Source: Capniomyces stellatus
Lineage: Eukaryota; Kickxellomycota; Harpellomycetes; Harpellales; Legeriomycetaceae
NCBI GenBank assembly: GCA_001661515.1
Contig: LUVW01000005.1
Span: forward strand, 693,455 to 757,454
Reading direction: 5' to 3'
Length of the DNA: 64,000 nt
A program made the position numbers and the translations under genes. Positions 33,576 to 44,014 of this stretch are shown piece by piece (position 1 is the stretch's first letter; every line of letters starts with the position of its first letter). Under the pieces are notes generated by a model. It ran no database searches. It was given only the letters and a program-made list of their open reading frames with translations, and was not told where the DNA came from.

Positions 33576-34890
33576 TAATCACCCCCCTCTTTATCCAACA
33601 AGTCGGCCGTTGCCCCTTTTCACTTTTCTCACTTTTCTCACTTTTCTCACTTTCACCATCTTTTTAGATACTTGTAACAGGTTGACCCTTACCCTCTTTA
33701 TCTTCTTTTTGCTGAGTGGGTATGAATTAGTGATTTTGATAAGTTGGTTGGAGTTAGCGAGCAGGCAGTCTTGGTGGCCAAAAACAATACAATCTAGCTT
33801 CGAGCATAAAATAAGTACTCTCTGCAATAAAAAATCTACTTTATAATAAAACTAAAGATCAAAGGCCAACATATAAAACCCAGTAAAAAAAAAAAGTCAA
33901 CCTACAATCAGCTGGTAGTGACTGGCATTCACTATTTGTATCATGAGTTCAATTCCTATCTTCTCTTTTGAGTTTAAAAAGAAAGGTTGAAGACATAAAT
34001 ATCTATTTTGAGTGATAGCTTGGCACACTTTCCAGTCGTGTAACTCAAAATGTGATGTATGTCTTAAAGCTGGATCGTCATTAACTTTATTTCATACTCA
34101 AAGTGTGTGATCTCAGCAATGTCGCATATTAATTACGAGGATTCATTTATCTAATTTTTCAGAAATGCAAGTCTTGGTGAGTCTTTAAGTAGCATTAAGC
34201 AGTAAAAATAACGATTGGAACAACAATGTTGATGGCATACAGAATTTCAAGTTGATAGCCAAAATCTTATCGACAGAATAATTGGTGGTAGTTTAATTTA
34301 GTTTGGCTATAGATTATTGCTGGATCAATCTGGCTGGCAAAAAATTATTTCAATTAGGCTTTTGTTGATTTTTAACAAAAAAAAAAAAAAGCCGAGATTA
34401 AAAAAGCAAGATCACAATTTAAATCAAAACAATTCAAATTCAATTTATAGCCAGCATATACCACCGAAGCAAAGACAGAACACACAGGAGATTGGGTGAT
34501 GCAACTATACATAGAAAGGTATTCAGCAGAATCACAGATACACCAATTTACTTTATAAATTCCAGAGTCGAGACGGGGTAGACAATGCAGTACTAATAAA
34601 GTAGCGAAGAAGATAAATCACGAGGCTTTGAATCGAGCAAAGAGAATAAAAGTAAAAAGATATAAATTAAAATCCATCTCCAAAGAGTTTCAATCTTGAA
34701 TCGTAGGGAAGGTCCATAAGAATAAGTAAAGGTTGTTAGCAAGCTTTGTTCAATTTATTTGTTTTGAAATCAGAGGAACAAATAAGTAAAAACAAAGCGA
34801 GTAGAGATATTGCCCTGCCTCAACCATCTAAAACCCTCAATGTTGAAAAAGTAAAGTGACAGGAAGAAATAGTAAAAGGAGTACCGGAAT
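33576..34890. other. Gene-poor region upstream of the PPR-like gene
   Basis: No supported gene. A short tandem run of TTTTCTCAC (about 33620-33652) is present. AAAGTAAA at 34848-34855 lies 36 bases before the next start codon. Confidence 0.5.
34848..34855 (+). promoter_or_regulatory. AAAGTAAA octamer upstream of the PPR-like gene
   Basis: One copy 36 bases before the ATG at 34891, with AGTAAAAGG following at about 34871. Part of the recurring promoter word. Confidence 0.3.
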
Positions 34891-37800
34891 ATGCTGACTA
34901 GATATCCGAACGGGGTATCAAGAGCTGCAATATCAGCAATCAACAGAAAGGATATATCCACAGGTAGTTTGAAGGCTGTTTGCCACACTGGGGCTAAAAG
35001 TTCAGAATTTCTATGCTTGGCAAAAAGGGCTTTTACAAAGGCAAATGAAAATCATAATAGCAAGGAGAGAGGGTTTTTGGTAAACGAAGGCAGAAAGGGG
35101 GAAGAGTTGTATAAGAGCAGATTTTTGCAGGAAGATCAAGAGGTAAAAAGCAAGAAAGTGGAGTTAGGAGCAGAATCTGAAAGTGTAGATAAAACTTTAG
35201 AACAAAAAGAGGGAGTAACTAACTCACAGACTATAATAGAGACAAACGGGAGGGAGAAAAATGAAAAGATACAGTCAGAAAAATGTCAAAAGAACCAAAG
35301 TTTTGGCAACCCAAAGTTAGAAACAGTGCAAATAGATATAGACGCAAACAAAGGTATAAATAAATATAGTGATTTGGAGAATGAAGACCTAGACTCAGAA
35401 TCAGGAACTCAAGATAATGACGAGGTTGACAGTAAAGAATTAGCGATAAGCCAAATAGACTATATAAGCAAAAACATTCCAGCAGGGGAGAGTATGAGTA
35501 TTATAAGGTTGGCTGAAGTGATACTTCAGAATATTGAGCCATTTGATGTAGTCTGGGCAAAGCATGCAGTAGATAGAATGTATAAAAAGGGCGTGTTAAA
35601 CAAGGCGCAAAAACCGAAATTATTAAACACGAGCGAGACTGTTGATGTGTATAAAGCGAAACAGTTTGGTGATTATACTGACTATACAGCAGACTCGGTT
35701 GCAGAAGACATAGTTCTAGCTAGTTTGATAGGTGGCGGCGAAGATAAGGTTAAAGAATTATACCTAAATCTTGGGCCAAGAGAGAAACAAAGATGCGAAT
35801 ACATTATTTTATTGAGTTGTTATCTTAGTAGTATGGGGACCAAGAATTGGGATGTTTGGAGTGCTGTTAAGAGTGTCTTGCGGGGCAAACTTGGGGAGTT
35901 TAGTTTGCTGGTCAATGACAAACGTGTACTAAAAAGGAGCTTTGGGTTGACGCGGGAGACAGCGAGGAAATGGTATCCAGAAAGCAATGGTTTAGATACC
36001 GAAGACTTAAGTTTGCTTTGGGGACAGCCAATGATTTGCTGGAAAATGTTTAACGGGGGTTTTGGGGCAAGATACAAGAAAAGCAACAGATTTGATGTCA
36101 AGGCAGCGATGAGGGGGGTTTCAAGGGTAATTAGGCTAGGAGCTCAGCCAGACGTACAACTGGTCAGCAATTTGCTGGACCAATCAATCCAACAGTGTAA
36201 AGTTGCAGATGTTTTAAAGATATATGCAACTGAGATGGTTAACTATGGGATGTCGAAAAAAGAGGTGGAAGGTTACAATTTATTGGTTCATAAAGTGAAC
36301 AACCATTCGCAAAAAAGCCATCTGAATGTTATTTGCGCACTGGTTAAATCTGGGGACATCAAAAGCAGTGTCCAGGTGGCACAGGCTATAGACACGGTAA
36401 TTGTATGGACATTTCTAGCGCAGTTGGTAATAAAGGGCGAAAATTTTGTAGATCGACTGGGGATAATTGTGAATGAAAGAGCGGATAATTATAGATTTAT
36501 AATAGAAAAGAATAAGGTTGAGGCAAAGACAGAGGCAGAGACTATAAGCGGTTTGACAAAAGAGAAATATGAGGCGAACGAGAGAATCAAGCATGTAAAC
36601 AGCAACTTTCATTATTTGGTCATAAATTCGGTGGTAAAACAAGCAATGTTGGTTTTAGACCCGCTTACCGAGGTTAAAGAAAACACTCAGCAGATATGTT
36701 TCAAGCCTAGACCCAGCGTAGATGCAGAGTCAAAGCCGAAATCAAGTTTGCATTCAAGCAGAAGGGTGATGGCACAAAGGTCGTTGCTGGCAGGGGAAAG
36801 TTCGGTGAGGTTAGAAGCGGCTAAAAGATTGGTGGCACTGGCAACAGATATGCATTTCCAGCTGGCACCGTTAATCAAAAAGCCATCGCAGCTTGCCATT
36901 TCATCGTTGGTATCAGCAAATGTAAGTATTTCAGACAATGTGGAAGCGGCGTTTGCGATTTACAGAGACAAGGAGAAGAGGATGTGGCCAATGGGGGATG
37001 AGAACAAGGCTTATCTTTTGTACGCAGCGCTGGCAAATGGGTTTGTCCAACGAGGTCATATTCGCGCGTTGGCGCCGTTGACTGAAGCAATGGAGAGAAG
37101 CGGTGTTAATGCCGGATCTATCTACTACTCAATACTGATACACGCGCTGATAAAGTCGGGTCGAGGCTCTAATTCGTTAAACTTGGCCAGCGGTGGAAGC
37201 GGTGTCAAAATGAAGAATAGACGGTGGGCTGGCACAAAGATAATTTTAGCGGCCGAGGGGTTGTTTAAAGACATGAGCAGGCTAAATTTGCCTCGAGTAG
37301 CAAGGATTTATTTGGAGCTTATGTGGGCGTTTTCAAAGAGGGGCAGCCCGAATAGAGTGCAGTTGTATTTTGACACATTGGTGCGCGAAGAAAGTTACTG
37401 GGCTCAAAAGAGGAGCAAGGAGATGGGCGAGTTGGAAGCCGTTTCTAGGAGGAATAAATCAGCCAGCTTGACAGAAAAGGTTGACGAAGGCGCAATAGTA
37501 AGCAGGGGCACTGAATACAGCAGCGATAAAGAGCGGTTGGATGAGCTGTTGGAATATGAAACTGACCAGAACACTTTGAGTCGGTTGAGAGTGCTTAAAA
37601 CCAGTTTAGGTGTCAACGTGGCTTTGCGGGCGTACGTCATCCTGATGTACTCGTATAGCAGGAAAGCCGATTTGCGAAATGTAATTCGAGTGTGGAAAGA
37701 GGCGCAGCAGTTTTTCATGAACCAGCAGGCAAGCAGTACGGACGAGTACCAATCAGAAATCGATTCGGAATCAAGTCAAAGAGTTGAGAGTGTTGATGAC

Positions 37801-39765
37801 TATACTGCTGGTAAAAATAACATTGGTGGTAGAAATGTAAATGTTGACATAACTAAAATTGAGATGGACTTGAAAATGTGGGAAATGATGGCGGTTATGG
37901 CAATGAAAACGTGTTTGTTTGCGCGAAAACAACGCTTGGCATCAAGTGTAATCCAGAGTTATCAGCATATAGCAGGCATATTGGCAAAAGAAGCAGATGT
38001 CGATGTAAATGGGCGGATGCTATCACTGCTAAGTAAGGGTAGAATCAAAAGATCAAACAAACTGAATCCCAACTTGGTTGGTGTAATGATGTGGATGTAT
38101 TTGGAGAACCGCGACTTGACTAGAGCCTTGAAAGTACTGCAGGAACATTCACCAAGTATCTTTAACAACGAAATTGGGAAAATGAAACGCCCAAGTGATT
38201 TCAAGGCTGTATTCACAAGTTCTTTTTTGAAGGCCAAATCAGAAAATTCAAAATCAGAAAACTCAAAACCAGAAAACTCAAAATCAGAAAACTCAAAATC
38301 AGAAAACTCAAAATCAGAAAACTCAAATGCTTTAAACGATGTTACGGGTGATGTGAACAGCGATGAAGAGTTGTTCAAGTATAGGAAGGGACTAGTTCAC
38401 ATTTTGAGGTATTTTATATGGATGGGCTACCAATCAGTAGCAACAGAGTTGTGTAAGTTTCTGGATAGTAAGGACATCCAAATTAACGCGTCAACTTGGC
38501 GTCTGCTGATTCGCAAGCAAACCGAAAGACTGAGCCGTTTAACTGACAAAAGCTGTGGGTTGGGTTTTAAAACTTCGAGCAATTTGGCTGACGCAATACT
38601 ATATTACAAAGAAATTCGCTCAATAATAAGCGACAGTGGCAGTGGCAATGATAAAGTTACGGAGTTTGAAAAGTCAGGCTTGAACTCGACTGGTGGCACT
38701 TTCTACTCACCTAATCCACACTATTTAGATAACAGGGATGTGCCTGAAAGCATGAAGCTTAGTGATGCAGATTTGGTGGACCATAGAACTTTGTTTAAAG
38801 TCGGCAGAGAACTGGGTGATTTGTTTGGGCGCTGGACAGCTCACGCTAACACTACTCCTGGCAATGAAAACACGATTGAAACTAGTAAATACTCGGACGT
38901 AGGCTACAACGACTACTCTGATTTTAATGTTAATGGTGACGAGAATAGCGGTGATGGCAACGAAAGTAGTTATGACTATGATTTCAAAAACGAGTTTTCA
39001 GCTGTCAACCATAATCAGTCAGATTATTACAATGTAAATACGGGTTCAGGCGTGCCTGACAGTTTGCATGGTTTGGTAAGCGATTTTGCAGATGTCCAGC
39101 CCGCACACAGCACAATACACGGTAGAGACACTGGTGGCAACAGGCTGGGCGCTGGATTTAGCAGTGAAGATGCATCAAAACAGCATATTAGAATCGATTT
39201 CAAGCATTTCTGCGACCTAAAAGACTTGCAGGTTGAACGTAAAAAGACCGGCTATTTTATGTTGTCGCTTGAACAAATGGCATCGATTGCACGAGCGTTT
39301 ATAGCACTTGGCGATTTAAACTCTGCCATTGTGGTTTATGTTGAGGCGTCAAAGTTGCAGCTACTTAAAATCCACAACATCCCGTCTTTTGACTACAACA
39401 GTCACCAAGGAACTTTTGGCAGCCTCGACACAGATCTGGGCCACAACCAAAACCAAAACCAAAACCAAAATCACAACCACAACCAAAACCACAGCCACAG
39501 CCACAGCCACAGCCACAGCCACAGCCACAGCTACAACGAATTGGATACAGTTTACAAAACGTTAAACGAACTCGATACTATTTCGTACTACTACTCAAAA
39601 CTAGCAATCGGGAGTCTGGACGCTGCCGACCAAACTGAACTAAACATCAAACTGAAACTGTTTACCAAGCAGTTTGGCGACAAGTACTCGAGCTGCAATA
39701 TATGCATTGACCAACAGTTCGAATCAAACATCATTAACCAGCTTTGGAATTGGATTAAACTATGA
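34891..39765 (+). CDS. Large PPR-like helical-repeat protein, probably mitochondrial
   Basis: A single uninterrupted frame of 1624 residues. The first 50 residues are rich in Arg, Lys, Ser and Ala with almost no acids (MLTRYPNGVSRAAISAINRK), resembling a mitochondrial presequence, and are followed by a Glu/Lys-rich linker to about residue 190. The rest consists mostly of paired amphipathic helices. Stretches such as AGSIYYSILIHALIKSG, VARIYLELMWAFSKRGSPNR, LRAYVILMYSYSRKADLRNV and SLEQMASIARAFIALGDLNS match the helical spacing and residue pattern of pentatricopeptide repeats, which bind organellar RNA. I do not recognise a specific orthologue. Two coding repeat tracts interrupt it: SENSK units (about residues 1117-1145) and an Asn-Gln then His-Ser tract (about 1518-1548). 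A mitochondrial RNA role is inference; a TPR-type scaffold is the main alternative. Confidence 0.72.
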   Translation: MLTRYPNGVSRAAISAINRKDISTGSLKAVCHTGAKSSEFLCLAKRAFTKANENHNSKERGFLVNEGRKGEELYKSRFLQEDQEVKSKKVELGAESESVDKTLEQKEGVTNSQTIIETNGREKNEKIQSEKCQKNQSFGNPKLETVQIDIDANKGINKYSDLENEDLDSESGTQDNDEVDSKELAISQIDYISKNIPAGESMSIIRLAEVILQNIEPFDVVWAKHAVDRMYKKGVLNKAQKPKLLNTSETVDVYKAKQFGDYTDYTADSVAEDIVLASLIGGGEDKVKELYLNLGPREKQRCEYIILLSCYLSSMGTKNWDVWSAVKSVLRGKLGEFSLLVNDKRVLKRSFGLTRETARKWYPESNGLDTEDLSLLWGQPMICWKMFNGGFGARYKKSNRFDVKAAMRGVSRVIRLGAQPDVQLVSNLLDQSIQQCKVADVLKIYATEMVNYGMSKKEVEGYNLLVHKVNNHSQKSHLNVICALVKSGDIKSSVQVAQAIDTVIVWTFLAQLVIKGENFVDRLGIIVNERADNYRFIIEKNKVEAKTEAETISGLTKEKYEANERIKHVNSNFHYLVINSVVKQAMLVLDPLTEVKENTQQICFKPRPSVDAESKPKSSLHSSRRVMAQRSLLAGESSVRLEAAKRLVALATDMHFQLAPLIKKPSQLAISSLVSANVSISDNVEAAFAIYRDKEKRMWPMGDENKAYLLYAALANGFVQRGHIRALAPLTEAMERSGVNAGSIYYSILIHALIKSGRGSNSLNLASGGSGVKMKNRRWAGTKIILAAEGLFKDMSRLNLPRVARIYLELMWAFSKRGSPNRVQLYFDTLVREESYWAQKRSKEMGELEAVSRRNKSASLTEKVDEGAIVSRGTEYSSDKERLDELLEYETDQNTLSRLRVLKTSLGVNVALRAYVILMYSYSRKADLRNVIRVWKEAQQFFMNQQASSTDEYQSEIDSESSQRVESVDDYTAGKNNIGGRNVNVDITKIEMDLKMWEMMAVMAMKTCLFARKQRLASSVIQSYQHIAGILAKEADVDVNGRMLSLLSKGRIKRSNKLNPNLVGVMMWMYLENRDLTRALKVLQEHSPSIFNNEIGKMKRPSDFKAVFTSSFLKAKSENSKSENSKPENSKSENSKSENSKSENSNALNDVTGDVNSDEELFKYRKGLVHILRYFIWMGYQSVATELCKFLDSKDIQINASTWRLLIRKQTERLSRLTDKSCGLGFKTSSNLADAILYYKEIRSIISDSGSGNDKVTEFEKSGLNSTGGTFYSPNPHYLDNRDVPESMKLSDADLVDHRTLFKVGRELGDLFGRWTAHANTTPGNENTIETSKYSDVGYNDYSDFNVNGDENSGDGNESSYDYDFKNEFSAVNHNQSDYYNVNTGSGVPDSLHGLVSDFADVQPAHSTIHGRDTGGNRLGAGFSSEDASKQHIRIDFKHFCDLKDLQVERKKTGYFMLSLEQMASIARAFIALGDLNSAIVVYVEASKLQLLKIHNIPSFDYNSHQGTFGSLDTDLGHNQNQNQNQNHNHNQNHSHSHSHSHSHSHSYNELDTVYKTLNELDTISYYYSKLAIGSLDAADQTELNIKLKLFTKQFGDKYSSCNICIDQQFESNIINQLWNWIKL
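38238..38327 (+). repeat. In-frame 15-bp tandem repeat coding SENSK
   Basis: Six copies of a 15-base unit (TCAGAAAACTCAAAA with variants) inside the PPR-like coding sequence. One copy reads PENSK. Reading frame is kept because the unit is a multiple of three. Confidence 0.93.
39442..39531 (+). repeat. In-frame hexanucleotide repeats coding Asn-Gln and His-Ser
   Basis: AACCAA units (Asn-Gln) change through CACAAC to CACAGC units (His-Ser) inside the PPR-like coding sequence. The tract encodes about 30 residues without breaking the frame. Confidence 0.93.
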
Positions 39766-40136
39766 AATATTACCAAAACCCCATTGTGCACCTAGACGGA
39801 TATACATATATTATTGAGATGGGATATATATTTTTTTAAATCGTTATTTATGTTGTTTTTATAATCCATTCCAACTATCAATGTGGCCTTATAGGTGGTC
39901 AAAGTAGTGGTTAGGTGTGATTTGGCTAGTTTTTGGATATATAGTAAAATAAATATATAACTTGTGTATGTTCTTGTATAAAATAAAAGCAAAAGTGTAT
40001 AGTGAAGGGAAAAAAAAGGTTCCACTAAAAAATTAATGTTATTAGGCAAAGACTGGTTGAAAAGGTAGCAGAAAAAGAAAAATGCATTTGAATGGATAAA
40101 TGCATCCAAGCACTATTCAGAGTTATCAAAACTATG
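39766..40136. other. Convergent spacer PPR-like / TRAPPC2
   Basis: 371 bases of AT-rich sequence holding both 3' ends. No gene is seen. Confidence 0.5.
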
Positions 40137-41203
40137 TTACAGCAGGAATTTCTTGGCTAGTCCTCGAACCAGATTATCAAACGACTGAGACGAGATCAAA
40201 GAGTTTAACTCGTAAAAAGGGTCGAGTAGAACCTATTTTTGCCGCAAAATAAATTTTTTAAAAAAAACAAGAAGGATTCAGTCACCAAAACAGTATGTCT
40301 TGAAGGCGTAATCATAGCTATAGTACGTTGCATTTACCTTTATATAAAGCTCGTGAGATTCTTGGAAAAACATCTTTATCTTTTCTTCGTTTTTGGCTTC
40401 GTGTAGCAACATGAATCTGATATCTAGAAGAAAAAAAATGAGGGGGGGGGGGGACATACCGGACATTTTATTTACCCACCAAGTACTACTCAACTTGTAT
40501 TTAAACGTCGAGCCAAACAATTCGTAATTTATAAATTGAATAAAGTGTGTAGTTATATCGGGTTATATACTTACTGCTAGGGGTCACGTATGCTGAAACA
40601 TTCCAGTCGTTTACACAGTCAACTATTTTCAAAAACCTACACAACACAAATTCATTGGTAAATGCTACTGTTACCAAAAGTACTAAAACGACCAAACTTG
40701 CTGGGGGGTAATGGTGGCTGTAGATTTGACTCTTTTTTTTTTCTTTCTTTCTACTCTTGCATTATACTTTTCCTGTCCATCTATAACCGCAACAATAACT
40801 CCAGCTACAACAGCTACAACAACAACGACAATAATAGTAATAACTACTGGAATAGCAATGGTGTTTTTCTTACGGCGCAGTAGATTCCCAAATTGCATCA
40901 TCGACTAAATCAAGTGCTGAATGAACAATGAATTGATTTAAATGTCGATATTCGTCTCTCTAATCCACATTTAGTCACTGTAAGTACACGGAAGAGGAGG
41001 GATGTGTGTTGTTGTAAGAAAGACATACCACTGTAATCGTCAGTTTAGTTTGGAACAAACAAGAAAACAGCTTATTTATATTTTTATTATCGGTGTCTTA
41101 CCTTTGCTGTGTTTGAAGGATCGAGAAAGTTGTTTCCGAGTTCAGCTTCGTAAATAGGCGAATCGTTGGTGCCGACAATAACAAAGTAGTATGTGGTTGA
41201 CAT
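40137..41203 (-). CDS. TRS20: TRAPP subunit TRAPPC2 (Trs20, sedlin)
   Basis: Five exons: 41203-41102, 40959-40874, 40636-40575, 40423-40338, 40232-40137; 143 residues, close to sedlin's 140. It has the longin-like sedlin fold: MSTTYYFVIVGTNDSPIYEA, then DEYRHLNQFIVHSALDLVDD, then FLKIVDCVNDWNVSAYVTPS, then IRFMLLHEAKNEEKIKMFFQ, ending DPFYELNSLISSQSFDNLVR and AKKFLL. Each block aligns in order with the family. TRAPPC2 is a core subunit of the TRAPP complexes that activate Ypt/Rab GTPases in ER-to-Golgi traffic. All splice phases agree. Intron 3 (on the minus strand) contains a run of about 12 G at 40442-40453 on the plus strand. The promoter side holds AAAGTAAA at 41370-41377. Confidence 0.93.
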
Positions 41204-41671
41204 TTTCTTGTTTTGTTAGTTTTATCCTCAATCTTCTTATCTAAAAGCAATCCAAATCTGGCCAAGATTCTTGGAAAGTGGTTCTGTTGTGTCTGTTAAA
41301 AGTTAGTAGTGTATAAAAAAGTAAATTTAAATTGGTACTCAATGCATTAACAATGAAAGAAAGAGTAAAAAAGTAAAAACAAAGGGAGAAAAAAAAAGTG
41401 AAATACTTGCAATTTTATCAATATTCGATTTACTACTAAAGTTCGCAAATAGTGTTTGTTAATTTTTAATTCCCGCCTAACTTTTTTAAAAATCAAACTA
41501 GACTCAAAAAAAATAAGAGCAACGAAAAAAGCGGCTATTTTTATTTTTAAAAACCAACTCTTTCTCAGTCACAAATAATAAACAAAACTTTACTTTGAAT
41601 TATTTTATACTACATACAAATGGACAAGACAGAACAAACATAGAAATTAATGAATAAAGTCAGATATAGTG
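41204..41671. other. Spacer upstream of TRAPPC2
   Basis: 468 bases between two minus-strand genes, AT-rich. It contains the AAAGTAAA octamer at 41370-41377 (TTTACTTT on the gene's strand), 167 bases before the TRAPPC2 ATG. No gene is seen. Confidence 0.5.
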
Positions 41672-44014
41672 CTATAAAGTCCATGTTACTTCGGCGCTGT
41701 GGTGTAGAATATCTTTACACCACAAGTACACTTCATAGTCAATGTATCTGCACTGAACCATGCTTAGTCTATTGAGCGTGAACTGCAATCCGCTTAGCCC
41801 ATCCCCTTCGATCATCAACCTTATTCCGTTAGGGGTGATAAAGTTGCACATATCAAGCACCAACGACTTCAAATCTATCAAGTACTTGCCGATAGCAAGC
41901 AGGCTGTTATCGGTAATACTCAAACTCGACAGGTCCAAGTGCACAATTGATTGCAGGTTCGAGTAGTTGTACCTAGATTCTGACAGGTATTGTATTCCAA
42001 CGTCATCAATCCCGCCGCATCCAGATACATCGAGTCTTGATAGCTTTAGGCAGTTGTCAGCCAAAAAGCACACACTGCTGTTCCCAAGAAAAAGCGAAAT
42101 GCTTACATTTACATCGCGCAGGTTGGGACACCTTTTGGTGAGGTTTTGGAAAAAATTGTCGTCAATCAAGTCGTTTTTCCCACCAATCTGAAACACCCAC
42201 AGCCCAACAGGCGCATTTGTGGCAAAGTCAAACAGGCAGCTCAGTTGCAGTTGTGTGTTATTCCTGTAATGTATATAATTTCTGCCGTTTAGCACGTTGT
42301 TTCTATCGTTTTGTTCTTGTACCATCCGCACGGACCCATTATCCTCATCGCTTCTTACTACACCAAGTCCACTGCTACCATCCACGTTCAAGCCTGATTT
42401 TGGGCGTTGGTCAGGACTTGAGGTTGAATAAATCACTTTGCCATACTCCATATTCGAGGAGGTTGTGATAAATCCTATGTTGTTCATTCTAACAGCACGT
42501 AAGTTGTGGCAAGCAGTTAAACACCTCAACACACCAACGCTGACATTCCTGCACCCACTAACGTCGATCTCTGCCAGTGACAGGTGGAAGTTTTCAACTA
42601 TTTGGAAAACAGCCTCGTCGCTGATCAGCGAGCAGTTCGAAAGCCTGAGTATTGATAGCTGTGGGTATTTGAATTCGCTTAAATTGATGTGAGGATAACT
42701 CGATGGGTTTTCAGTAAAGCTCTTGAAAACTCTACCGCGAATGTTGCTATTGCTGGGCTTACGCTGGCCAAATAAATGACATTCGTTGCCTGCATTGTTC
42801 TGGTAACCATTGGCGTCCTGTACGTTCAGGTTATTTAAACCAGACTCGATTTCCATAAGCGAATTTGAGCCAGATTCTATTTCCAAATCGATATCATCAG
42901 CCTCTATGTCAAAATCCATGTTTGGCTCTAAATAGGAACCTGAAATCAAGTCCATTTCAGAGTCCTCTACCAGGTCCGACTGATCCCATAGGCGTTTCTG
43001 TGATTCTTGCGAACTATGCTCGCCATTCTCGTCAATACAGTATACACTAAACGCATTGGGAGAGATATTGCTACAAAAACTGAAGTCTATCTCCTTCAGA
43101 TTTGGGCAGTTCAGCAAAAGCTCAAAAATAACGCTGTCGGACAGCTTGGTGGTGCTAAACGCAACGCTTACAAGGTTGGCACCTACTTGCCTAATGGTGC
43201 TTATTGTGTCAAAGTCGGAAATGTTGCTGTTTGAACGAATCTCAAGCCATTTGAGCTGGAAGCAGTTGTAGGCCTTGAGGTAGAAAATCGACAGATCTGA
43301 CAGCTTTGGACAAAAGTCCAGAACCAGGGTTTCCAAGGACTTTTTGCCTCTTCTTGTTAAAATATTTGCAATTTCGTTGTTGACAAACCAATCGCCTTTA
43401 TAGTCATTGTAGCTTTCTTTTGCAGCGCCAACAATAACGTTGGAATTGTTCGAGTTGATAATTCTGCTAAATGTTCTATAATCATTATTGATCCCAGTGG
43501 GGCTTGTGGTTGAGCTATAACTACCCATGGTACTGCTGCTAGTGTAGCTGCTTTCTCTCGAGTTGTTATACAGCAGGTTCACCGAGTTTCCTGAAAAGCC
43601 AGATTCTTGTTCGATTAGCTCAAACAATTCGCTGTCGTTTTCGCTGTTAACGTTTGCATTAAAGGTCCGTTTTGCGCAAGCTATTTCTCTATACAACTCC
43701 AGGCTCCCAGACTTGTCCAGCCTATAGCAGCGCCCACAGTCGGCGCAGTATGTCATTTTGTCGATTGCATTGTGCATTTTCAAAAACGAGATCAAGTGGC
43801 TAAACCCATTAGATAATTGGGCAGGTGTGTACGGGTATTTTGTTTTGAGCGTTGTTATCAGAATATGTTTCCATAAAACTGGGCTATCACACACAATATA
43901 ATACAGCCTCTTGTTTACCCTGGTGATTCTAGTTAGCTCGTAGATTGTCAGTCGTTTTAGAATCTGGTACAACAGATCGGGTTTCAGGTTTGAAAGGTAA
44001 TCTTTATTACTCAT
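41672..44014 (-). CDS. F-box/leucine-rich-repeat protein
   Basis: A single exon of 780 residues. An F-box is at about residues 8-53 (LKPDLLYQILKRLTIYELTR followed by INKRLYYIVCDSPVLWKHI-like sequence). A short Cys cluster, CADCGRCYR, follows at about 92-100. The remainder holds Amn1/Grr1-type leucine-rich repeats: LVLDFCPKLSDLSIFYLKAY, IDFSFCSNISPNAFSVY, LSNCSLISDEAVFQIVE, IDVSGCRNVSVGVLRCL, LDVSGCGGIDDVGIQYL and a final SLVLDMCNFITPNGIRLM. Each has the C-x-x-(I/L)-(S/T)-D cysteine-containing pattern. A Ser/Asn-rich segment at about 145-195 and an acidic one at about 345-400 interrupt the array. Such proteins supply substrates to SCF ubiquitin ligases. The target is unknown, and orthology to Grr1 is not claimed. 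Confidence 0.88.
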   Translation of the reverse strand: MSNKDYLSNLKPDLLYQILKRLTIYELTRITRVNKRLYYIVCDSPVLWKHILITTLKTKYPYTPAQLSNGFSHLISFLKMHNAIDKMTYCADCGRCYRLDKSGSLELYREIACAKRTFNANVNSENDSELFELIEQESGFSGNSVNLLYNNSRESSYTSSSTMGSYSSTTSPTGINNDYRTFSRIINSNNSNVIVGAAKESYNDYKGDWFVNNEIANILTRRGKKSLETLVLDFCPKLSDLSIFYLKAYNCFQLKWLEIRSNSNISDFDTISTIRQVGANLVSVAFSTTKLSDSVIFELLLNCPNLKEIDFSFCSNISPNAFSVYCIDENGEHSSQESQKRLWDQSDLVEDSEMDLISGSYLEPNMDFDIEADDIDLEIESGSNSLMEIESGLNNLNVQDANGYQNNAGNECHLFGQRKPSNSNIRGRVFKSFTENPSSYPHINLSEFKYPQLSILRLSNCSLISDEAVFQIVENFHLSLAEIDVSGCRNVSVGVLRCLTACHNLRAVRMNNIGFITTSSNMEYGKVIYSTSSPDQRPKSGLNVDGSSGLGVVRSDEDNGSVRMVQEQNDRNNVLNGRNYIHYRNNTQLQLSCLFDFATNAPVGLWVFQIGGKNDLIDDNFFQNLTKRCPNLRDVNVSISLFLGNSSVCFLADNCLKLSRLDVSGCGGIDDVGIQYLSESRYNYSNLQSIVHLDLSSLSITDNSLLAIGKYLIDLKSLVLDMCNFITPNGIRLMIEGDGLSGLQFTLNRLSMVQCRYIDYEVYLWCKDILHHSAEVTWTL

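Noticed and set aside
33895..33965. tRNA-like words AGCTGGTAGTG and GAGTTCAATTCC
   Set aside because: They resemble A and B boxes at a plausible spacing, but no acceptor stem, anticodon stem or T-stem pairs around them.
40683..40901. Minus-strand frame across TRAPPC2 exon 2 and intron encoding a Val/Ile-rich membrane-like segment
   Set aside because: It overlaps an essential exon in another frame, and its hydrophobic stretch comes from simple repeated AAC/AAT-type sequence in the intron. No support as a gene.
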